From: Stenotrophomonas maltophilia
GTDB taxonomy: Bacteria > Pseudomonadota > Gammaproteobacteria > Xanthomonadales > Xanthomonadaceae
DNA: 37,937 nucleotides
Direction of reading: 5' to 3'
NCBI RefSeq assembly: GCF_013464915.1
Contig: NZ_RAVT01000018.1
Coordinates: forward strand, 1 to 37,937
In this document: piece by piece, positions 7,509 to 14,835 of the stretch
How positions within the stretch are numbered: position 1 is the first letter of the stretch
Layout of the letters: each line of letters begins with the position of its first letter
Notes under the pieces: model-generated
The model's input: the letters and a program-made list of their open reading frames with translations, nothing else
Database searches by the model: none
Told to the model about the DNA's origin: nothing
Program-made: the position numbers and the translations under genes

Positions 7509-8015
7509 GGTATTCGAGCGTATTCTGAGCGCGGAAAAATTTTCATCGAGAGTTACCTTAGCATAGGCGGAATCGGCCGACTGCCGGAGAAAGGGGCGCT
7601 GGCGAGCCATAGGGTGCTTCATGAGCGAGACGGGCAGAGGAAGGCAATTGGCCGTTCGCAGCAGCCCTTGCCGATTGGTTCGACGTTTGACCCCTGAGGC
7701 AGTCAACCTCGACATCACTCAATTGACTGGCGCGCTTGGGTGCTTTTCGCTGGGTGGAACGTCGCTCTGGAGAGCGAAGGGTGTTCTTCAGGCGCCTCAT
7801 TGCCCTGGAGCTTGCAAGCGAAATTGTCAATCAGGTGTAAGATCTACGCATGATTGAAGATCAAATAGTATATATAAATCAGTATCATATAGTTACTTTC
7901 TGAAGTCATGAATTATGTTTGGGTTAGGCATTTCGTGGAGAAGTCATTGATTGACGCGGCGCCTTCGTCCATAGTTCGCCGGACCCTACCAACATGCGCT
8001 GGAGTGAAGGCAGAG
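7509..8015. other. Gene-free stretch with AT-rich promoter-like end
   Basis: I find no convincing gene in these 507 bases. The last part (about 7850-7905) is strikingly AT-rich (for example AGTATATATAAATCAG) compared with everything around it. It probably carries the promoter of the TIR-like gene. I could not fix a single -35/-10 pair. Confidence 0.45.
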
Positions 8016-9203
8016 ATGGCTAAGAAGAAGTTGCCGCTCCCATCAGATGGGCTTGTCGACTCCGGCTCAAACCCCGGTCGAGCAGTTGATACGCCAGTCA
8101 CGAAGCCGGTCGCGCGGGCTAAGGTGATGCAAAGCGACATGCCATCACTGACTCTGGACCAGGCTCTCAGGGTTCCTAGGGCGATCTGGGACGACTTTGC
8201 TGGTAAGAGCGCAGCTCCTCACGACATTGCGTTTGCAGTGAACATGACGCCGACGAGTGGACCTTGGCGCACGTTAACAGGCGCCTCTATAGCCTACGGG
8301 CTAACGGAGGGCGGCTATGGTGCAGATTCGATTAAGCTCACGCAGTTGGGGCGGCGAATTGTTGCCCCAGTGGAGGAGGGAGACGATGTGCGTGGGCGGG
8401 CGGAGGCTGTGCTTAGGCCACGCATAATGCGTGAGTTCTTTCAGCGCTACGACCGCGCAAAATTCCCGCAGGACGGAATCGCAGCAAACGTCCTGGTAAC
8501 CATGGGACTTCCAAAGGAGCGTGCGAGCGAAGCGGTACAAGCGTTAAAAGTGACGGGGGTCAATACCGGAATTCTGCGAGAGACAAAGACCGGTCTTTTT
8601 GTTGCTATCCCTGCCCCAGGGGAGGGGCCAGTTGCACAGGTAGTCGCAATTGATTCTTCCGCTAGCAGCGGCGTCGACGTCACTCGCGACGATTTTGATA
8701 CTGAGACTCAGGTCGAGAAGGTGGATGTCCCCCGCGGTAGCGCGAGGCACGCCGGACGACCCGCAGAGCCAAGTAATAATAGGGTCTTCATCACGCACGG
8801 AAAAAGTCGTGCCATCGTGAACCAGATTAAGGAGCTGCTCCAGTTTGGGAGCTTTGAGCCAGTTGTATCCGTGGAGCGTGAGTCGACGGCCGTTCCGGTT
8901 CCAGACAAGGTGTTCCACGACATGCGTGAATGCACTGCTGGCGTGATTCACGTTAACAGTGAGGGGGAAATGCTGGACTCGGAGGGCAACAAGCACGTCC
9001 ATCTCAATCACAACGTGCTCATCGAAATCGGAGCCGCAATTGCGCTTTTCAACAAGCGGGTCATCCTGCTTGTGCAAAAGGGAGTAGCTTTGCCGTCGAA
9101 CCTTCAGGGCTTGTATCGTTGCGAGTACGAGGGGGATAAGCTCGACTACGATGCGACCATGAAGCTACTCAAGACGTTCAACGAGTTTCGGGCGAAAGCC
9201 TGA
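8016..9203 (+). CDS. TIR-like nucleotide-binding domain protein, probable defence effector
   Basis: The start chosen is the ATG at 8016 (MAKKKLPLPS) with GAAGGCAG just upstream, giving 395 residues; an ATG at 7908 would add 36 less plausible residues. Residues about 50-190 look like a helical, winged-helix-type domain: LTLDQALRVPRAIWDDFA, then YGLTEGGYGADSIKLTQLG, then RIMREFFQRYD. A low-complexity linker follows. From about residue 254 the protein matches the TIR-like predicted nucleotide-binding domain (PF10137 type): VFITHGKSR, a mid-domain VHLNHNVLIEIGAAIAL with a conserved-style Glu, and KRVILLVQKG. Relatives of this domain can act as NAD-degrading or nucleotide-sensing effectors in anti-phage systems. 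Here the enzymatic role is inference. The gene stands alone, has low GC and sits in an island, which fits defence cargo. Confidence 0.8.
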   Translation: MAKKKLPLPSDGLVDSGSNPGRAVDTPVTKPVARAKVMQSDMPSLTLDQALRVPRAIWDDFAGKSAAPHDIAFAVNMTPTSGPWRTLTGASIAYGLTEGGYGADSIKLTQLGRRIVAPVEEGDDVRGRAEAVLRPRIMREFFQRYDRAKFPQDGIAANVLVTMGLPKERASEAVQALKVTGVNTGILRETKTGLFVAIPAPGEGPVAQVVAIDSSASSGVDVTRDDFDTETQVEKVDVPRGSARHAGRPAEPSNNRVFITHGKSRAIVNQIKELLQFGSFEPVVSVERESTAVPVPDKVFHDMRECTAGVIHVNSEGEMLDSEGNKHVHLNHNVLIEIGAAIALFNKRVILLVQKGVALPSNLQGLYRCEYEGDKLDYDATMKLLKTFNEFRAKA

Positions 9204-9225
9204 CTTCTCCCGAGTTGTTTTTTTC

Positions 9226-9241
9226 CCTGCTGAGAAGCAGG
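9226..9241 (+). terminator. Weak hairpin after the TIR-like gene
   Basis: CCTGCT and AGCAGG pair around GAGA, just after a run of eight T (9217-9224) and followed by ATTTATT. The arrangement is not a canonical terminator, but it is the only candidate before the next gene. Confidence 0.35.
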
Positions 9242-9397
9242 ATTTATTGACGCAAGCCTAGTTCTGAATTTAATGTGGTGCGGTTTGGGGGCTAAGGAGG
9301 TGGCACTTGGAAGGCGTCATTTCCGGTAATAAATAACTCAGAATCTATCGGAAGTTATATGAGTTTTCACTAGACGGATCATCCCGAGGGAGGTTTC

Positions 9398-9589
9398 ATG
9401 GCTACTGTAACTTATCCGTGTTACTGGGAAAAAAAGGACGCAAAGGGGCATTGGTACTGGATCTACTATGCGTCGAATGGGCTTGCTATCGCTCGTAGTA
9501 GTGAATCCTACGTAGCGAAGGCGGACTGTGACCGCTCAATTCAGATTCTAAAGGCGTCGGCAGCTAGTCCTGAGTTCTACGATGGCTGA
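9398..9589 (+). CDS. Single-domain DUF1508 (YegP-like) protein
   Basis: The 63-residue protein has an excellent ribosome site (GAGGGAGG, five bases before the ATG). It reads as one DUF1508 unit, the domain that occurs twice in E. coli YegP. An aromatic strand (GHWYWIYYASNGLAIARSSESY) is followed by the helix KADCDRSIQILKASA. The domain is a small beta-sheet/helix fold of unknown function, often duplicated. Here only one copy is present. It follows the TIR-like gene at about 195 bases on the same strand and shares its lower GC. It may be co-carried on the island, though it is not close enough to be certainly one transcript. Confidence 0.75.
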   Translation: MATVTYPCYWEKKDAKGHWYWIYYASNGLAIARSSESYVAKADCDRSIQILKASAASPEFYDG

Positions 9590-9992
9590 GACGAATGCAC
9601 AGGGATTCGTCGGTACTTGCGGCTTTGAGCCTCTAGATGAGTTGCAGGCTTTTTAGAATGAACGGTCGGCGCCTCAATGGCCGGGCGCTGACCGTTCAGG
9701 CGCCGTGAAAGAGAACGTTGTAGAGAGCGTTTTTGAGGGGCGCCGCAGTGTCTCAGTAGTAGCGCTCTTGGTCATTCGTCATTTGAGGGCCGTGCCCTTT
9801 GAGAAATTCTGTAAGAGAGGGAGATGAGGGGGACTCTTCAGCGTCATCTGAACATGGACTAGTAGGACCAGATCTCACGGTCAGTGCATGCATTGAATTT
9901 GCGGACAACTTATCCTTCCGCCCACACGGATTGCTGCCTCCCTGCACATCCCGCCGCTCCGGCTATAGCTGATCCGCACAAAAGGATCGAAC
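9590..9992. other. Gene-free stretch at the right edge of the island
   Basis: I see no convincing gene. The stretch holds a strong 14-bp hairpin (9660-9697). Composition changes from low-GC island to host-like DNA somewhere between about 9,700 and 9,990, so an island boundary probably lies here. No attachment-site duplicate was recognised. Confidence 0.45.
9660..9697. repeat. Long 14-bp hairpin
   Basis: GAACGGTCGGCGCC (9660-9673) pairs with GGCGCTGACCGTTC (9684-9697), 13 Watson-Crick pairs and one G-U, around a 10-base loop. No T-run follows on either strand. It may be a terminator of unusual form, a recombination site or a transposon-end structure. Confidence 0.65.
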
Positions 9993-10640
9993 ATGCCTGA
10001 CGCCAACGCCCCGGTGGAAGACTTCACCACCGAGATCGAAGACAGCCGGCATCTGTTTGCCTGGTGCCTGATGCACTACGGTCAGATTCCCGAAGCGCTG
10101 GCAATCGAACACGCACGCCAACGCTATCCCGACCAGACCGCCGGCCACGAATACGAGCACGAACTGCTCTTCCACGACGAGCCCTGGCATTGGGCGATGC
10201 TGCACGTGCTGGGCGAAGGGTACTGGTACCAGAACCCGGAACTGGCGCAGCCGTCGCTGGCATACGACACCGAGTCGGACGCGCTGTGCCTGGCTCGCGG
10301 TGAGTCGGTTCCCTTGCTGGATGAGGATGAGTATCTCGGTGCGCTTGCCCACGCTCGCCATATGCATGCGTGGACGCTGATCCACCAGGCAGGCATTGCC
10401 GAAGAGCAGGCGCAGCGGCAGTCGCTCGAACACTACGCCTACTTTCCGCCGCATCATCGTTGGCGCATGCGCGTCCACGATGCGCGCGCTGCATGGGGCA
10501 GCGTGATGGGAGCGCTGCACCCCGATGGCTACTGGTCGCAGCCGGAGCTGCACACGCCACCACAGGCCTATTGGCATGCGTCGCGCGCATTCGTTGCCGC
10601 CAATGGCATCCGCCTGCCGGATGGTCCGGGAAGTGCCTGA
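9993..10640 (+). CDS. Hypothetical protein with internal duplication
   Basis: I do not recognise the family. The 215-residue protein begins MPDANAPVED and is rich in His, Trp and acidic residues. It contains two related halves. The first runs from LFAWCLMHYGQIPEAL to GYWYQNPELAQP. The second runs from MHAWTLIHQAGIAEEQ to GYWSQPELHTPP. Shared positions include xAWxLxHxxGI, an HD or HE pair, and GYWxQxPEL followed by Ala-Tyr. No signal peptide or membrane segment is visible, so it is probably cytosolic. It is the first gene with host-like composition after the island. A strong hairpin overlaps its stop codon. Confidence 0.75.
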   Translation: MPDANAPVEDFTTEIEDSRHLFAWCLMHYGQIPEALAIEHARQRYPDQTAGHEYEHELLFHDEPWHWAMLHVLGEGYWYQNPELAQPSLAYDTESDALCLARGESVPLLDEDEYLGALAHARHMHAWTLIHQAGIAEEQAQRQSLEHYAYFPPHHRWRMRVHDARAAWGSVMGALHPDGYWSQPELHTPPQAYWHASRAFVAANGIRLPDGPGSA

Positions 10641-10652
10641 AGCACTTCCCGG
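10626..10652. terminator. Perfect 11-bp hairpin between convergent genes
   Basis: CCGGGAAGTGC (10626-10636) and GCACTTCCCGG (10642-10652) pair perfectly around CTGAA, which includes the stop codon of the upstream gene. No long T-run follows, but the position between two convergent genes suits a shared terminator. Confidence 0.6.
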
Positions 10653-10663
10653 ATCCTTCACGA

Positions 10664-11494
10664 TCAACTTTCCAGGAACGCCAGCAGGTCGGCGTTGATC
10701 CGGTCGGCGTGCGTGGTCGGAATACCGTGCGGTGCACCTTCGTAGGTGATCAGCGTGCCGTTCTTCACCAGCTTCGCGGAAAGGACGCCGGAGTCGGCAT
10801 ACGGCACCACCTGGTCGTCATCGCCGTGGATCACCAGCACCGGAATGGAGATGCCCTTCAGGTCTTCGGTGAAATCGGTCTGCGAGAAGGCAACGATGCC
10901 GTCGTAGTGCGCCTTGGCCGAGCCCTGCATGCCCTGCCGCCACCAGTTCCAGATCACCGCGTCCGACGGCTTCGCACCGGGGCGGTTGTAGCCGTAGAAC
11001 GGCCCAGCCGGTACGTCATGGTAGAACTGCGCACGATTGGCCGCCAGCTGTGCCTGGAAATCGTCGAAGACCTCCTTGGGCGTGCCCTGTGGGTTGGCTG
11101 CGGTCTTGACCATCAACGGCGGCACCGAGCTGATCAACACTGCCTTGGACACGTTCTTCTCGCCGTGGCGGGCGATGTAGCGCACCACCTGGCCGCCACC
11201 GGTGGAATGGCCCACATGCATGGCACCCTGGGTGCCCAGCTTCTCGACCACTGCAGCAACATCGTCGGCATAGTGGTCCATGTCATGCCCGTCCCAGACC
11301 TGGCTGGAGCGGCCGTGACCGCGGCGATCATGCGCGACCACGCGGTAGCCCTTGTTGACGAAGAACAGCATCTGCGCGTCCCAATCGTCGGCGGTGAGCG
11401 GCCAGCCATGATGGAAATGGATGACCTTGGCGTCGCGCGGACCCCAGTCCTTGTAGAAGATCTCGACGCCGTCTTTGGTGGTAACCGTAGCCAT
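10664..11494 (-). CDS. Alpha/beta hydrolase, cofactor-free haloperoxidase/esterase family
   Basis: The 276-residue protein is a complete alpha/beta hydrolase of the non-haem chloroperoxidase (perhydrolase) group. The oxyanion segment HHGWPLTADDWDAQ is near residues 28-41. The nucleophile elbow GHSTGGG places the catalytic serine at S97. The acid is most likely D227 (HGDDDQVVP) and the histidine H256 (APHGIP). Family members hydrolyse esters and, with carboxylic acids, show perhydrolase activity; the true substrate is unknown. No signal peptide is seen, so it is cytosolic. The gene is divergent from a GlxA-type AraC regulator 201 bp away, which probably controls it. Confidence 0.92.
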   Translation of the reverse strand: MATVTTKDGVEIFYKDWGPRDAKVIHFHHGWPLTADDWDAQMLFFVNKGYRVVAHDRRGHGRSSQVWDGHDMDHYADDVAAVVEKLGTQGAMHVGHSTGGGQVVRYIARHGEKNVSKAVLISSVPPLMVKTAANPQGTPKEVFDDFQAQLAANRAQFYHDVPAGPFYGYNRPGAKPSDAVIWNWWRQGMQGSAKAHYDGIVAFSQTDFTEDLKGISIPVLVIHGDDDQVVPYADSGVLSAKLVKNGTLITYEGAPHGIPTTHADRINADLLAFLES

Positions 11495-11695
11495 TTCAAG
11501 GTTCCTCGCTGTTGGGTCTGGAGAACGTCCTGCGTCGCGGCGGCCTGCATCGGTGCAGGAGCAGGGACACTGACGGTACGTGTTGCGGGAGTGGCCCCAG
11601 GCACGCGATTCCTTCTATGCTGGGGCGGCCATCACTCCGCCCGAATCCATTCTTGGGTAGCGCCGTATCAATTGAAATCGGTGGAGGTGACATTC

Positions 11696-12694
11696 ATGGG
11701 TATCGAAACTGACAAGCGGATCGAAGTCGCTCTGCTGATCTACCCGGATTGCCAGATGGCGGCCGTCCACGGCTTGACCGATCTGTTCCGGATCGCAAAT
11801 GAATGGGCTGCGTATCCTCACGAGGATGACCGGCGGTGCTTCATCCGGGTGACGCATTGGCAATGGAACCCGCAATCGACCCGCATGGAATGTTGCTGGG
11901 ACAGCGATCCCGGCGATGTGAATGCTCCCGCCTTCGTGATCTCGCCGCCAAGCGTGGCCATGCCTGAGCGCATGTCCGCGATGCCACACGAGGCGCAGTG
12001 GCTCAGAACGCTCCATTCAGGCGGCACGATCATGTGCTCCGTCTGCGCGGGCGCTTTCGTGCTTGCCCAGACCGGCCTGCTTGCACGGCGACGGGTCACG
12101 ACGCACTGGGCGTTCGCAGGCCTGCTTGCCAGCACCTACACCGACGTCCAGGTGACCACCGAGAATGTCGTCATCGATGATGGCGACGTCATTACGTCAG
12201 GCGCGATCCTTGCGTGGAATGATCTGGGCCTGTTGATCGTCGATCGCACGATGGGCTCCAGCGTGATGCTGGCAACAGCCCGCTTCATGCTCAGTGACGG
12301 GATCCGGCAGGACCAGCGACCATTGCAGGGATTCCTGCCAAGGCTGGATCACGATGACGCAGCGCTGCTGGCTGTCCAGCGATCCATCCTTGCCGAACCC
12401 GGGTTGCGCCACACGGTGAGTGCCCTGGCTCAGCGTGCCCACCTGACCGAAAGAACATTCATCCGGCGATTCCAGAAGGCCACGGGACTCAATCCGGCCG
12501 ACTACATCCGGCAGGTCAGGATGGCCAAGGCCAGGGACGCGCTGCAGCTCGGTGATATCCCGGTTGCGCAACTGGCCTCGACATTGGGGTACGACGATGT
12601 GAGTGCGTTCCGCAAGGCATTCCAGAGCGTTGTTGGCATGTCCCCTTCGGCCTACCGGGATCATTTCCGGATCAGGCGGCGCGCACAGCAATGA
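11696..12694 (+). CDS. GlxA-type AraC-family transcriptional regulator
   Basis: The start is the ATG at 11696 (MGIETDKRIE), preceded by GGAGGTGA, giving 332 residues. The N-terminal two thirds are a DJ-1/PfpI-like (GATase1-like) domain, with the cysteine of the nucleophile elbow at about C117 (CSVCAGAFVLAQTGLL). The C-terminal 100 residues are an AraC double helix-turn-helix: helix 1 around LAQRAHLTERTFIRRFQKATG and the second around VAQLASTLGYDDVSAFRKAF, ending in the usual SPSAYR. Proteins of this design regulate neighbouring catabolic or detoxification genes. It faces away from the alpha/beta hydrolase gene, its likely target. It ends 3 bp from the convergent DoxX gene. Confidence 0.92.
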   Translation: MGIETDKRIEVALLIYPDCQMAAVHGLTDLFRIANEWAAYPHEDDRRCFIRVTHWQWNPQSTRMECCWDSDPGDVNAPAFVISPPSVAMPERMSAMPHEAQWLRTLHSGGTIMCSVCAGAFVLAQTGLLARRRVTTHWAFAGLLASTYTDVQVTTENVVIDDGDVITSGAILAWNDLGLLIVDRTMGSSVMLATARFMLSDGIRQDQRPLQGFLPRLDHDDAALLAVQRSILAEPGLRHTVSALAQRAHLTERTFIRRFQKATGLNPADYIRQVRMAKARDALQLGDIPVAQLASTLGYDDVSAFRKAFQSVVGMSPSAYRDHFRIRRRAQQ

Positions 12695-12697
12695 ACA

Positions 12698-13090
12698 TCA
12701 CCCACGCCGCCCGCGCCCATCAATGCTGTACCGCCCAGCCCCGGTGCAGGCCAGCAGCAGGAAGCCACCGGCCAACCCCATATTCTTCAGGAACATGATC
12801 TGCTGGGTCGGGTCGGCAACGTTGTGGTGGAAGATGAAAGCGGTGACCAGGCTGAAACCCGCCAGCACGATCGATACCAGCCGGGTCTGGAAGCCCAGCA
12901 GGATGCACAGGCCGCTGCCGATCTCGAAGGCGATGGTGGGCCACAGCAGGATGCCGGGTACCCCCATGGCTTCCATGTAGCCCTGGGTACCGTTGAGGTC
13001 GCCGAGCTTGCCTATGCCGGATACCAGGAACAGCGCCATCAGCAGTATGCGCGCAAGCAGGTAGGCGAGCGAATGCGGTGAGTTGCTCAC
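12698..13090 (-). CDS. DoxX-family membrane protein
   Basis: The GTG at 13090 (VSNSPHSLAY) is chosen because GAGGA lies seven bases upstream and gives the usual 130 residues; an upstream ATG would add 40 residues without sense. Four hydrophobic segments are visible: LLARILLMALFLVSGIGKL, then ILLWPTIAFEIGSGLCILLGF, then LVSIVLAGFSLVTAFIFHH, then GLAGGFLLLACTG. This is the classic four-helix DoxX layout, including the FLVSGIGKL and EIG motifs of the family. DoxX proteins are inner-membrane proteins linked to respiration or oxidative stress, without one firm reaction. It is convergent with the AraC gene and divergent from the H-NS gene. Confidence 0.88.
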   Translation of the reverse strand: MSNSPHSLAYLLARILLMALFLVSGIGKLGDLNGTQGYMEAMGVPGILLWPTIAFEIGSGLCILLGFQTRLVSIVLAGFSLVTAFIFHHNVADPTQQIMFLKNMGLAGGFLLLACTGAGRYSIDGRGRRG

Positions 13091-13208
13091 GTCGGGTTCC
13101 TCGGAGATGGCTGGCGAAGGCGATCGGAGCCCACCGGCAGTGAAGCCCGTGTCTACGTACCTGGCAGGGCGCCTTGACAGCTGGCCGCCCGCAGGAGACC
13201 TTTCCACC

Positions 13209-13628
13209 ATGACGATCGATATTGAATCGCTCAGCCTTCGGGAGCTGGGCGCCCTGGTGGTTGCCGCTGAACAGCGGAAACAGCTGATTTCCAGCCGCCG
13301 CCCGGCCAGCGCGGTGCGGCGGATGTTGAAGGCCGCCGCGGCGGAGGCCGGTTACACCCTCGAAGAACTCTTCGGTGGCGAAGCCTCGGAAACACCTGCG
13401 CCCGCCCGCAAGCCCGCCCGCCGGAAATCCGGCAAAGTCGCGCCCAAGTATCGCGACCCGGAATACAAGCGCCTGACCTGGACCGGTCGCGGGCGCATGC
13501 CGCGCTGGTTGGCGTCCAAGGTGTCGATGGGTCACAAGGCCACCGATTTCCTGATTCCTGGCCTGGCCAAGCCGACCGCCGGCAAGACCAGCACCATCGG
13601 CAAGCGGACCGTCATCAAGAAGGGATGA
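13209..13628 (+). CDS. H-NS family nucleoid-associated protein
   Basis: The 139-residue protein starts at MTIDIESLSL with an AGGAG ribosome site. The N-terminal helix region (LRELGALVVAAEQRKQL) is the expected oligomerisation part. A Pro/Ala/Lys-rich linker follows. The C-terminal DNA-binding segment starts KYRDPEYKRLTWTGRGRMPRWL in pattern, matching the family core TWTGxGRxPxWL at about residues 90-101. Such proteins (for example Xrv proteins in Xanthomonas) bind AT-rich, often horizontally acquired DNA and silence it. The basic tail after the core is longer than in E. coli H-NS. Because a low-GC island lies in the same window, silencing of that island is a natural possibility, but this is inference. 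Confidence 0.9.
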   Translation: MTIDIESLSLRELGALVVAAEQRKQLISSRRPASAVRRMLKAAAAEAGYTLEELFGGEASETPAPARKPARRKSGKVAPKYRDPEYKRLTWTGRGRMPRWLASKVSMGHKATDFLIPGLAKPTAGKTSTIGKRTVIKKG

Positions 13629-13677
13629 GGCTGCGGCACTGCTACGCTGCCCGGGTCTTTCAACCAAGGAGCACGGG

Positions 13678-14085
13678 ATGGCACACGAGGGTGGCATGAC
13701 GATCACGCCGAAAGTCCTGTACACCGCCGCAGGCGCGGCGGTGCTGGTCAGCCTGTTGGCCTGGGCGGTGGAATGGAGCGGGATGGCCTATGTCTGCCCG
13801 TACTGCCGCGTACAACGCACGGTCATCGGTGTGCTGGGCGTGCTGACATTGTTCGCGCGGCCGGGGGGCATCGTCGTGCCCTGGCTTGCATTCGCCAGTG
13901 GCGGCTTCGCGTTCGTGGTCGCGGCGATGCAGCACTTCAACGGCTGGAAGCGTATTTCCGCTGGTGATTTCAGTTTCAACGCGCAGTGGTACATCGATCC
14001 GTGGCTGCTGTCAGGCTGCGCGATGCTGATCCTGGTGGCGCAGCTGATGCTGGTGCAGGCGGCCTGCCGGCGCAGGTTGCGCTGA
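13678..14085 (+). CDS. Small membrane protein with CPYC motif (DsbB-like?)
   Basis: The 135-residue protein has an AAGGAG site six bases before its ATG. Four hydrophobic stretches are visible: VLYTAAGAAVLVSLLAWAV, then TVIGVLGVLTLFA, then IVVPWLAFASGGFAFVVAAM, then PWLLSGCAMLILVAQLMLV. After the first span the motif CPYCRVQRT occurs, very similar to the active CxxC plus nearby Arg of DsbB. DsbB, however, needs a second cysteine pair in its second periplasmic loop. Here that loop (around RISAGDFSFNAQWYIDPW) has none. It could be a shortened disulfide or quinone-linked relative, or a protein with a different use for the motif. I give no firm name. Confidence 0.72.
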   Translation: MAHEGGMTITPKVLYTAAGAAVLVSLLAWAVEWSGMAYVCPYCRVQRTVIGVLGVLTLFARPGGIVVPWLAFASGGFAFVVAAMQHFNGWKRISAGDFSFNAQWYIDPWLLSGCAMLILVAQLMLVQAACRRRLR

Positions 14086-14108
14086 GTGTTTCCACGCGTG
14101 GCGTGGAA

Positions 14109-14750
14109 CTACCCGTTCTGGAATACCGCCAGCTGCGCAGCGAATGCGCGCTGGTAGGCGGGACGTTGCGTCGCCCGTGCCACATAGGCCAGCAGCAGCG
14201 GGTACTCGTCGAGCAGGCCACTGCTCTTCAGGCGCAGCAGCACCGAGACCATCAGCAGGTCGCCCACGCTGAACCCGCCGTCCAGCCATGCCGCTGCGCC
14301 CAACCACGCGGACAACTGCGAGAGACGCATCCGCACGCGCTCGTCCAGCATCACCAGCCGCTGTGCATACCAGGGCTGTTCTCGCTCCAGCACCCACGCC
14401 ATGGAGCGCTCGACGATGGGCGGCTCCACCGTGTTCAGCGCGGCGAACACCCACATGACGGCGCGCATGCGCGCGTCCGCATCGAGGGGCAGCAGGCCAG
14501 GGTGCAGCTCGGCCAGGTGCAGGACGATTGCACCGGACTCGAACAGGACCTGGTCGCCCTCCTGCCAGGTGGGAATCTGTCCGAACGGATTCCGCGCCAG
14601 GTGGGCAGGCTGCTTCATTTCGGCGAAGGTTAGCAGCTGCACGTCATAGGGCACGCCCAGTTCTTCCAACGCCCAGCGCACGCGCATGTCACGGGCCAGG
14701 CCCTGGCCGCGGTCGGGGGAGGTGGCGAAGGCGGTGAGCATGGGGGACAT
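14109..14750 (-). CDS. Glutathione S-transferase
   Basis: The ATG at 14750 (MSPMLTAFAT) has AGGAG seven bases upstream and gives 213 residues, normal for the family. The N-terminal thioredoxin-fold domain shows RVRWALEELGVPYDVQLL, the NPFGQIPTWQEGDQVLFESGA pattern with the cis-proline and the ES glutathione contact near residues 55-75. The C-terminal helical domain contains GGFSVGDLLMVSVLLRL, the N-capping box region. It is likely a cytosolic enzyme joining glutathione to electrophiles. It lies 85 bases downstream of an AraC regulator on the same strand, so that regulator may share a transcript with it or control it. Confidence 0.92.
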   Translation of the reverse strand: MSPMLTAFATSPDRGQGLARDMRVRWALEELGVPYDVQLLTFAEMKQPAHLARNPFGQIPTWQEGDQVLFESGAIVLHLAELHPGLLPLDADARMRAVMWVFAALNTVEPPIVERSMAWVLEREQPWYAQRLVMLDERVRMRLSQLSAWLGAAAWLDGGFSVGDLLMVSVLLRLKSSGLLDEYPLLLAYVARATQRPAYQRAFAAQLAVFQNG

Positions 14751-14835
14751 CGGGGCGCTCCTGCAGGCGGAAAGGCCGGTCTCTTCTGTTCCGACGAACG
14801 ACGGGTCGGGAAATCGACAACGCCCGATGCGCCCG

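Noticed and set aside
7395-7697. Open frame beginning VPLAGLEPAL
   Set aside because: This is a translation of the tRNA-like gene, a known source of false proteins.
10370-12694. A 774-residue plus-strand open frame covering the hydrolase and the GlxA-type regulator
   Set aside because: Only the part from the ATG at 11696 is a real gene. The rest is antisense to the intact hydrolase gene and exists because GC-rich DNA leaves antisense frames open.
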